In this document: one piece after another, positions 4,477-9,364 of the stretch | How positions within the stretch are numbered: the stretch's first letter is position 1 | Layout of the letters: the number at the start of each line of letters is the position of its first letter | Translations under genes and position numbers: made by a program | NCBI GenBank assembly: GCA_964357355.1 | Contig: CAYHKY010000059.1 | Coordinates: 1 to 9,364, forward strand | Reading direction: 5' to 3' | From: CAYHKY01 sp964357355 | GTDB taxonomy: Bacteria > Patescibacteriota > Microgenomatia > UBA10105 | Length of the DNA: 9,364 bases | Notes under the pieces: model-generated | The model's database searches: none | Told to the model about the DNA's origin: nothing | The model's input: only the letters and a program-made list of their open reading frames with translations

Positions 4477-6568
4477 AAAATGGCGTATTAAATGAAATGT
4501 CGATGTCAAACCCGCGTTCTTCGGGGGGGAGTTCTGATGTTATATCGTTGAAAAGTCTAAAATATCGTTTTTCGAGTTCAACAAGTTCTGAATATGAGAT
4601 CTTCTTAATAAGAGCGTTAAATGCCCTTGATTCAGATCCGTTCCAGGAGAATATTTTATCCAAGGGAGTTATCAATGTCTGGGAAACTAGTACCGAATCA
4701 GGTTTAAACCTGATGAAACTGTTCCGACACAAGAAATCTTCTTTGGGAATGGAGCAAAAGGAAAAAGCATTGGGATCGTATTGTTCAGGTCGATACAGTT
4801 TGACGATATCAAAATCATTTATAATTTCAGCTTGTACCAAATACGCTTGTTTTTTGGTTTCTATTTTGGAAATAACATCTTCAATTTCTCTGATTTTGAC
4901 CTCGTATGGATTTTGGGGAGATCGGTCATAATTGGCAATTATGCGAAAATATTCCAGGAATTTTTTTTGGTCCTCGGCAATAGATTTAAAATAATCCAAA
5001 CGACCAATGTTTATATTTTCCCATTGTTCAAGCGTGGCATACTGAAGCGCTAGTTCATGATATGATTTCACAAGTTGAGAAACAATAAAACCGGCATAGG
5101 CAATCTCTCGTCGTACTTCTCGGGTATACGGAAAATTGTGTACCTCTGACCGTTCTGTCAGCAAAATGTTTTTTGCGTAAGTATATGCTTTTTCCCATCC
5201 CACAAATCCGTCAGCTGACATGCGGGACAGGTAGACGTAGTCGATCCGTTTATTTACCGTTGGCGGGTGTGTGGTAGCGATAAAATGCTCGGCATTAAAA
5301 ATACCGAAAAATAGAGTCAGCGCGACTGTTGCCCCCACTTCGACAAAGACCCAACGTTTAGTATAGAAATGGCGCAACAGTAAAATGATGGTTATGAATG
5401 TGAGCCAGATAAGAAATAATCCTCCGTAAATCCTAACCAAGCTCCAGCCATGGTGAAGTTGGTAAAGATAAATTCTCCTAAAAATAGAGAGCAGAAAAAT
5501 GCCAAATTCAGTGAGGACGAAGAGTTGCAGGGCAAATAAATAATGTCTGCTGTCAAATTTTCGTAACTCACCCTGACCCTCTCTTATCCTAAGAGAGGGA
5601 ATTTTATCTCGCAAGAAAATGAGTCCAAGCCAGACCAGAGAGTAGATAAAAGCTGCGACAAAGAGGAGTTCGAAAAATCCCTTTTTGACATATTCCGAAT
5701 AAGTGGCCACGCCAAATTTGGAAAGGTCTGTTTCAAATGGAACGTTTACGAAAACATAGGGAGCCTGTATGACCAGAAATGATCCGAGCGTCAGAGCGAC
5801 CAAAAGCATGACGATACTCATTTCCCGGGTAAAGGTGACATTTGCCAAAGTTGAAAGGGGTGAAAGAAATTCTGATTTCCGCCTGAAGTATAAAAGCGGA
5901 CTTAATATTATCAGCCAAAACAAAGAGAAAATAATCCGCGTGCGCCAGGAATCAGGGATTTTGAACCATTCCAGCTTGAGAATTCCCTCAATAAATTTGG
6001 CATAGATAGGATCAGCTCCTGAAAGAAGCACTATCAAGGCAAATACTACAGGCAGCCCAATAATGAGTCCTATGACAATTGATTTGATAAGGTTGTTGTC
6101 GAATTTCGACTTTTTGGATGCGTAATTTGCGGAAATCATTTTTTCCAAGATACGAAGTCCGGCTTTGAAATAACTAATCCCCAAATGAACGGGTATGAGC
6201 AGAAGTTCTAAAAGTGACCTGACAAATGGAATTCGAGTAGACAGAAGATAGAGGATAAAGGTAAGCGTATAGAAGCACGTGATACTTATGACGATTACCG
6301 TAAACCACTGATCACGGTTAATCATGAATAGTAGCAGCAATCCCAAATATCCTCCCAAACCTGCGATGGGTAATCGCTGCGCTGGTGCATGGGTTTCAAA
6401 AAAAAGCGAAACGAGGAATAGATATGAAACCGCAAAAATTAAAGCAAGCGCAGTTTGGCCAAAGCTGTGGAAAAGAAACAGGTTTAAAAAACCTATGAAG
6501 AACAAAAGTATAAGAGGTTTTTTCCACGCAGAATATCGCACTGAATATGATTTTATCACGAGTTGCAA
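4472..6568 (-). CDS. DUF4173/DUF4153-like polytopic membrane protein with large soluble C-terminal part
   Basis: From the chosen start the product has 698 residues (718 if the TTG at 6628 is used; the positions here use that longer frame). About ten or eleven hydrophobic segments fall between residues 37 and 447, followed by about 270 mostly hydrophilic residues. Family marks are LLSGADPIYAKF (about 201-212) and DYVYLSRMSADGF (463-475), typical of DUF4173-type proteins, whose function is unknown. The C-terminal part is rich in E, K and Y and resembles no domain I know. Residues 343-357 are encoded by an inserted palindromic repeat in the loop between two membrane helices. The frame lacks an ATG before residue 102. 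The TTG at 6628 lies in a hairpin loop, whereas a TTG at 6568 is 13 nt below CATAAT, so the shorter form is preferred with low certainty; GTG at 6559 is another option. Confidence 0.8.
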   Translation of the reverse strand: MQLVIKSYSVRYSAWKKPLILLFFIGFLNLFLFHSFGQTALALIFAVSYLFLVSLFFETHAPAQRLPIAGLGGYLGLLLLFMINRDQWFTVIVISITCFYTLTFILYLLSTRIPFVRSLLELLLIPVHLGISYFKAGLRILEKMISANYASKKSKFDNNLIKSIVIGLIIGLPVVFALIVLLSGADPIYAKFIEGILKLEWFKIPDSWRTRIIFSLFWLIILSPLLYFRRKSEFLSPLSTLANVTFTREMSIVMLLVALTLGSFLVIQAPYVFVNVPFETDLSKFGVATYSEYVKKGFFELLFVAAFIYSLVWLGLIFLRDKIPSLRIREGQGELRKFDSRHYLFALQLFVLTEFGIFLLSIFRRIYLYQLHHGWSLVRIYGGLFLIWLTFITIILLLRHFYTKRWVFVEVGATVALTLFFGIFNAEHFIATTHPPTVNKRIDYVYLSRMSADGFVGWEKAYTYAKNILLTERSEVHNFPYTREVRREIAYAGFIVSQLVKSYHELALQYATLEQWENINIGRLDYFKSIAEDQKKFLEYFRIIANYDRSPQNPYEVKIREIEDVISKIETKKQAYLVQAEIINDFDIVKLYRPEQYDPNAFSFCSIPKEDFLCRNSFIRFKPDSVLVSQTLITPLDKIFSWNGSESRAFNALIKKISYSELVELEKRYFRLFNDITSELPPEERGFDIDISFNTPFL
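5577..5599. repeat. Palindromic repeat element inserted in frame in the membrane-protein gene
   Basis: CCCTCTCTTA (5577-5586), a 3-nt loop and TAAGAGAGGG (5590-5599) form a perfect 10-bp stem. The adjoining plus-strand CTCACCCTGA extends the likely element to about 5567-5606. It resembles dispersed intergenic palindromes of the type CCCTCTCC...GGAGAGGG with a flanking CTCACCCT found in many bacteria. Here it is translated as IPSLRIREGQGELRK without breaking the frame. Confidence 0.75.
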
Positions 6569-6581
6569 TGAATTGAATTGA

Positions 6582-6587
6582 ATTATG
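6582..6587 (-). promoter_or_regulatory. Candidate -10 element of the membrane-protein gene
   Basis: CATAAT on the minus strand lies 13 nt before a TTG at 6568, followed by three GAATT-like repeats. No clear -35 is present (TTACAC is 19 nt away). It is the main reason for preferring the shorter start. Confidence 0.25.
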
Positions 6588-6620
6588 AGATTGAGATTTT
6601 CCGGATGTGTAAGGCTAGTC

Positions 6621-6651
6621 TCCGCCAAAAGCGGATAAGCACCCGGGGTGC
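6621..6651. terminator. Tandem GC-rich hairpins after the 156-aa gene
   Basis: Two inverted repeats stand side by side in AT-rich DNA: TCCGC/GCGGA (6621-6635, 5-nt loop) and GCACCC/GGGTGC (6639-6651). They begin 5 nt after the stop codon of the 156-aa gene on the minus strand, which suits transcript termination or 3'-end protection. No T-run follows, so this is not a classical intrinsic terminator; dispersed repeat copies are an alternative. Confidence 0.35.
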
Positions 6652-6656
6652 GACAA

Positions 6657-7127
6657 TTATTGCTTTAAGGGAAATCTGGTCCAACCAAACTGAGGAAGAT
6701 TTGGAACAATTCTTGGTAATGCTCTACTTATCATTTGTTGTCTTGATGCAGTATCGAGGTATACTGAAGGATTTTCCCGATGGGCTTTATATATTTCGGC
6801 TAAGGTAAGCGCTCCATATTCCTTAAATGATTTTGCTGAAAGTTCTGTAGTTACCACCAAAGCAAGAGCAGGGAGTTTAAATTCAAAAGATTGTGAGGAC
6901 AGAAATTTAGCAATTCTCACTTCCCGAGATAGAGGTCGAATGCCTAGACCGCCAGTTACAATACTGAAATAAATTTCTCCTCCATACAGGGCATTGAGTA
7001 TTTCCTGAGCAGCTTCAGGATATGTTGCCTCTCCGTAAATATATCCTTCATGGTCAACTTTTGATAACCAGTTAACGACCTGACTAGCTGCTGCAATGTA
7101 GAGATGCTGTCGTTCTTGTTCTGCCAT
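6657..7127 (-). CDS. Uncharacterised 156-aa protein
   Basis: I do not recognise this protein. It is soluble, with no signal peptide and no cysteines. The N-terminal part looks helical (QHLYIAAASQVVNWLSK, about 7-23, then PEAAQEILNALYGG at 37-50), followed by strand-like IYFSIVTGGLGIRPLS (about 52-67) and PALALVVTTEL (85-95), and another helix near 98-116. The C terminus is proline-rich and basic (PRIVPNLPQFGWTRFPLKQ). The ATG at 7127 has no Shine-Dalgarno but a promoter 8 nt upstream. The gene is divergent from the D,D-carboxypeptidase gene and is followed by tandem hairpins, so it is probably transcribed alone. Some resemblance to the other two orphans in length only; I see no shared motif. 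Confidence 0.72.
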   Translation of the reverse strand: MAEQERQHLYIAAASQVVNWLSKVDHEGYIYGEATYPEAAQEILNALYGGEIYFSIVTGGLGIRPLSREVRIAKFLSSQSFEFKLPALALVVTTELSAKSFKEYGALTLAEIYKAHRENPSVYLDTASRQQMISRALPRIVPNLPQFGWTRFPLKQ

Positions 7128-7135
7128 GAAGAAGT

Positions 7136-7164
7136 ATTTTATAACAAAGACCTATAATAATCAA
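7136..7164 (-). promoter_or_regulatory. Promoter of the 156-aa gene
   Basis: TTGATT (7159-7164), a 17-nt spacer and TAAAAT (7136-7141) lie on the minus strand, 8 nt before the ATG at 7127. The matches are 4/6 and 5/6, and the spacing is optimal. Confidence 0.5.
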
Positions 7165-7191
7165 TGCTGGTAATTTTCTTGGTACTTTCCC

Positions 7192-7221
7192 TTGAGTTTA
7201 TTTGGGGTTGGGAGGTATAGT
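7192..7221 (+). promoter_or_regulatory. Promoter of the D,D-carboxypeptidase gene
   Basis: TTGAGT (7192-7197), an 18-nt spacer and TATAGT (7216-7221) lie 10 nt before the ATG at 7232. A GGGAGG inside the spacer (7210-7215) would be 16 nt from that ATG, too far for a normal ribosome binding site. This pattern argues for the ATG over an in-frame TTG at 7202, which would be upstream of the -10. Confidence 0.5.
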
Positions 7222-7231
7222 ATGCAATTAC

Positions 7232-8227
7232 ATGAAAAAGCTGGTTTTAATCGTGACAGGAATCACAGGTTTATTTATAATCAGCGGTTTCCTGTTTTTC
7301 TATTTTTTCGCGCAGAAGGATGTATTGGGGGTGGTATCACCGCTGGCTGATGATTATCAGCAACAAAAAATACAACAGCAGGAAATTGTTGACCGGAGTA
7401 CTACCAGCGGGTATCCGCCGAACGAATATTTTCCCCATTTCCTTGAGCCAAAATTCAAAGAATATCCCGAAATTAACGCACAAGCTTTTGCGGTGATGGA
7501 GAGAAAAAGCCGAGAATTACTGTTGGCAAAAAACCTGACTTTGGAATTACCCATTGCTTCAGTTACCAAAATCATGACAGCTGTTACTGCACTTGAAATG
7601 GCAGATTTGGACGTTGAATTAACGGTCAGTCAGCGGGCAGCCGATATTGGAGAAGCAGAAATGGGACTAACAGCGGGTGAGCGCGTCACAGTTGAAGAAC
7701 TTTTATATGGATTATTGCTGCCTTCAGGTAACGATGCAGCCGAAACGCTTGCCGAAGGTTTGGGTAATGGCCGGACCTCATTTCTCATCGCCATGAATGA
7801 AAAAGCCAAAGAATTGGGGCTTTTTGATACATATTATTTTAATCCCACAGGACTTGATGGTGATACACGGGAAACTACCAGCTTTTCCACTGCGCTTGAC
7901 CAATTGGCCTTAACTAATTTTACACTAAATAATCCAATTTTTGCCGAGATTGTTTCAACTTATTACAAGGAGATTCCTTACAAAGAAGGGAGTCATAAAG
8001 CTTTTTACCTATATAATATTTTGCAACTTGACCGTTCTTACCCGGGGATCAAAGGAGTGAAACCGGGAATCACTGATTTTGCAAAAGAAACACTGGTTTC
8101 ATACGCAGAAAACGGTGGGACACAGTTGATCATTGTATTGCTGGGGACCCAAAATTCACGGGATGAGGTAGTAAAACTGTATAATTATGTGTATGAAAAA
8201 TTGGGAATTAAAATACCCGGAACATAA
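7232..8227 (+). CDS. Serine-type D-alanyl-D-alanine carboxypeptidase (peptidase S11, DacA-like)
   Basis: The 331-residue protein trims the terminal D-Ala from peptidoglycan stem peptides, outside the cytoplasmic membrane. An N-terminal hydrophobic segment (about residues 5-27) acts as a signal anchor, with a Gln-rich linker near 43-50 before the enzyme domain. Active-site motifs are in order: SVTK (S110 nucleophile, K113), SGN (165-167) and KPGIT (277-281). The third is KTG in most penicillin-binding proteins; here Thr is replaced by Pro, while the later Thr is kept. S11 hallmarks such as FNPTGLDG (203-210) are present. No C-terminal amphipathic anchor as in E. coli DacA is seen, so attachment is likely through the N terminus. 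The gene is followed after 2 nt by the Nudix gene, indicating an operon. The ATG at 7232 is chosen because it begins MKK and fits the promoter. Confidence 0.92.
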   Translation: MKKLVLIVTGITGLFIISGFLFFYFFAQKDVLGVVSPLADDYQQQKIQQQEIVDRSTTSGYPPNEYFPHFLEPKFKEYPEINAQAFAVMERKSRELLLAKNLTLELPIASVTKIMTAVTALEMADLDVELTVSQRAADIGEAEMGLTAGERVTVEELLYGLLLPSGNDAAETLAEGLGNGRTSFLIAMNEKAKELGLFDTYYFNPTGLDGDTRETTSFSTALDQLALTNFTLNNPIFAEIVSTYYKEIPYKEGSHKAFYLYNILQLDRSYPGIKGVKPGITDFAKETLVSYAENGGTQLIIVLLGTQNSRDEVVKLYNYVYEKLGIKIPGT

Positions 8228-8229
8228 AT

Positions 8230-8793
8230 ATGAAAACGACTGATGACCAGACGGAACTTTTTTATCATGTGGATGAGAACGATCGGGAATTGGGATCTAT
8301 AACCCGTAGCGTAGCTCACGACGGTTCATTGAAAATTCACCGCGGAGTTTGGGCGTTAGTTTTTAACAGGCAAGGTGAGTTGTTTCTGCAAAAACGCAGC
8401 CTGACCAAAGATAACAATCCCGGTATCTGGAGTCTTTCAGTCGGCGGACATGTGACATATAGGCAGACTTACGAAATGGCGGTAAAGCGTGAGTTTAAGG
8501 AAGAGTTAGGAGTGTCACCCCGCCAATTTACGTTTCTTCATAAATACACATTCATCGGAAAAAGAGAGACAGAAATTGGGTGCGTATATAAAACTGTGCA
8601 CAACGGACCATTTACATTGCATCCTCAGGAAATAGACCAGGGGAGCTTTTTCACTTTATCAGACTTGCAACATAAAGTGAGATCTCAGGAATTAGAAATA
8701 ACTTATTGGACTTTAGCTATTCTTAATGTCGAATGCGGTATCTTACCTTTGCGACAAGTGATAAAGGGGTGTATAATTAAGACCTTCGTATGA
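8230..8793 (+). CDS. Nudix hydrolase (IPP isomerase/YfcD-like)
   Basis: The 187-residue protein has the order of the isopentenyl-diphosphate isomerase-like Nudix group: an N-terminal FYHVDENDRELG (about 11-22), RGVWALVFN (38-46), LFLQKRS (51-57), WSLSVGGHV (68-76) and the Nudix box. The catalytic REFKEELGV part is intact (about 88-96), with the glutamates expected to bind Mg2+. The first conserved Glu of the G-x5-E motif is Gln here; that position is often acidic but is not the main catalytic base. A true IPP isomerase would need an active-site Cys and Glu in positions I cannot verify, so a pyrophosphohydrolase of unknown substrate is the safer call. It begins 2 nt after the carboxypeptidase stop, and its stop overlaps the next start as ATGA. 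The C-terminal tail also carries the promoter of the dehydrogenase gene. Confidence 0.9.
   Translation: MKTTDDQTELFYHVDENDRELGSITRSVAHDGSLKIHRGVWALVFNRQGELFLQKRSLTKDNNPGIWSLSVGGHVTYRQTYEMAVKREFKEELGVSPRQFTFLHKYTFIGKRETEIGCVYKTVHNGPFTLHPQEIDQGSFFTLSDLQHKVRSQELEITYWTLAILNVECGILPLRQVIKGCIIKTFV
8749..8777 (+). promoter_or_regulatory. Promoter of the glutamate dehydrogenase gene, inside the Nudix coding end
   Basis: TTGCGA (8749-8754), a 17-nt spacer and a perfect TATAAT (8772-8777) lie 12 nt before the ATG at 8790. The promoter falls in the last codons of the Nudix gene, giving the dehydrogenase its own transcription start in addition to read-through. Confidence 0.6.
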
Positions 8794-9364
8794 CAGATAA
8801 TCCATTTCAAAACGCACTTTCCCAACTTGAACTGGCTTCACGCACGATGTTATCCCGGTTGAAAGATGTAGGATCGTTAAAACAAAAATTGGACATCTTA
8901 ACGCAACCGGAGAGAATTATTGACGTTTGGATTCCGGTGCAATTGGATTCAGGGAAAACCAAAATGTTTCATGGGTTCAGAGTGCAATATAACAACGCCT
9001 TAGGCCCCTTTAAAGGCGGAATCCGCTATCACTCCCAGGTAACTCTGGATGAAGTCAAAGCTCTCGCATTTTGGATGACTATTAAATGCGCAGTTGCCGG
9101 AATTCCTTATGGAGGAGGTAAAGGGGGAATCATCGTAGACCCCAAACAATTATCAAAAGGAGAACTTGAAAGGCTAACCCGCGGGTATGCTGCCAAAATT
9201 TATGATTGTATCGGTGCGTACAAAGACGTCCCGGCACCGGATGTAAATACGAATGGGCAAATCATGAGTTGGATGTTAGACCAATATCAAATATCAAATT
9301 TCAAATCTCAGAAACGGAAAATTTCCCAAAATGAACTGTTAGCCACGATCACGGGGAAACCATT
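8790..9364 (+). CDS. gdhA: Glu/Leu/Phe/Val dehydrogenase, probably NAD(P)-dependent glutamate dehydrogenase, N-terminal part
   Basis: The first 191 codons are present and the gene runs off the window. The enzyme interconverts glutamate with 2-oxoglutarate and ammonia in the cytoplasm, linking carbon and nitrogen metabolism. Substrate-domain motifs are clear: GPFKGGIRYH (72-81, K75), K99, PYGGGKGGI (106-114, catalytic K111) and PAPDVNTNGQIMSWM (148-162, catalytic D151), ending near TGKP (188-191) where the nucleotide domain starts. Residues 167-175 (QISNFKSQK) look like an insertion: other enzymes have about 10 fewer residues between the conserved Tyr and TGKP. That stretch is encoded by AT-rich repeat-like DNA. 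The start overlaps the Nudix stop by four bases (ATGA), giving possible translational coupling, and a promoter lies just upstream. Glutamate is the likely substrate, but Leu, Phe or Val cannot be excluded from the N-terminal part alone. Confidence 0.93.
   Translation, partial: MTDNPFQNALSQLELASRTMLSRLKDVGSLKQKLDILTQPERIIDVWIPVQLDSGKTKMFHGFRVQYNNALGPFKGGIRYHSQVTLDEVKALAFWMTIKCAVAGIPYGGGKGGIIVDPKQLSKGELERLTRGYAAKIYDCIGAYKDVPAPDVNTNGQIMSWMLDQYQISNFKSQKRKISQNELLATITGKP
9285..9316. repeat. AT-rich short repeat insertion in the glutamate dehydrogenase gene
   Basis: The stretch holds three tandem copies of a motif of the type ATCAAAT/TTCAAAT. It corresponds to the extra residues after the conserved Tyr166. 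It keeps the reading frame and falls in a loop between the two enzyme domains. The insertion is inferred by comparison with remembered family sequences. Confidence 0.5.

Noticed and set aside
4437..5053. Plus-strand open frames opposite the membrane-protein gene
   Set aside because: They are antisense to a long frame with clear membrane segments and DUF4173-like motifs, and show no domain of their own.
7164..7220. An 18-codon hydrophobic frame (MLVIFLVLSLEFIWGWEV) after a TATAAT at 7153-7158, before the carboxypeptidase gene
   Set aside because: It could be a leader peptide, but it lacks a -35, overlaps the minus-strand promoter of the 156-aa gene and its stop falls in the next promoter's -10; chance is the simpler explanation.
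7202..7231. TTG start ten codons upstream of the carboxypeptidase ATG
   Set aside because: It would place the start before the -10 element and add residues ahead of a standard MKK signal-anchor start.

Overview
The window looks like a chromosomal fragment of an AT-rich, small-genome bacterium, most plausibly of the Candidate Phyla Radiation/Patescibacteria (Microgenomates-like). That placement is inferred from gene content and style: a group-3-type NiFe hydrogenase, compact proteins, a VKOR-family protein, a four-helix-bundle (23S IVS-type) gene, a DUF4173-like membrane protein and a KPG-type PBP. No rRNA or other marker gene is present to confirm it.

Layout. On the minus strand, reading right to left: an unrecognised 156-aa protein, a large polytopic DUF4173-like membrane protein, a ferredoxin-NADP reductase-like flavoprotein, a VapBC-type toxin-antitoxin pair, a VKOR-family protein, the NiFe hydrogenase small (delta-type) subunit, a four-helix-bundle protein inside an AT-rich inverted-repeat element, and the 5' end of the hydrogenase large (alpha) subunit, cut by the window edge. 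Two unrecognised plus-strand genes (149 and 184 aa) lie between the reductase and the toxin-antitoxin pair. On the right, the plus strand carries a tight group: D,D-carboxypeptidase, Nudix hydrolase and the 5' part of a glutamate dehydrogenase, which runs off the window.

How it fits together. The flavin reductase, small subunit and large subunit match gamma, delta and alpha of a cytosolic NAD(P)-linked hydrogenase of the group 3b kind. Here that set is broken up: about 2.5 kb separates reductase from small subunit, a four-helix-bundle element sits between small and large subunits, and no Fe-S beta subunit is visible. A 25-bp exact direct repeat copies the 3' end of the reductase gene and brackets the 184-aa orphan gene, which looks like the footprint of an insertion or duplication.

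Two themes run through the whole window. First, almost every gene has a -10-like hexamer only about 6-13 nt before its start codon and no Shine-Dalgarno sequence, which suggests widespread leaderless transcripts and resolves several start codons. Second, short repeat elements have entered genes in frame: a perfect 10-bp-stem palindrome inside the DUF4173-like gene and an AT-rich repeat inside a loop of glutamate dehydrogenase. The region is a good example of operon interruption by small repeats and orphan genes.
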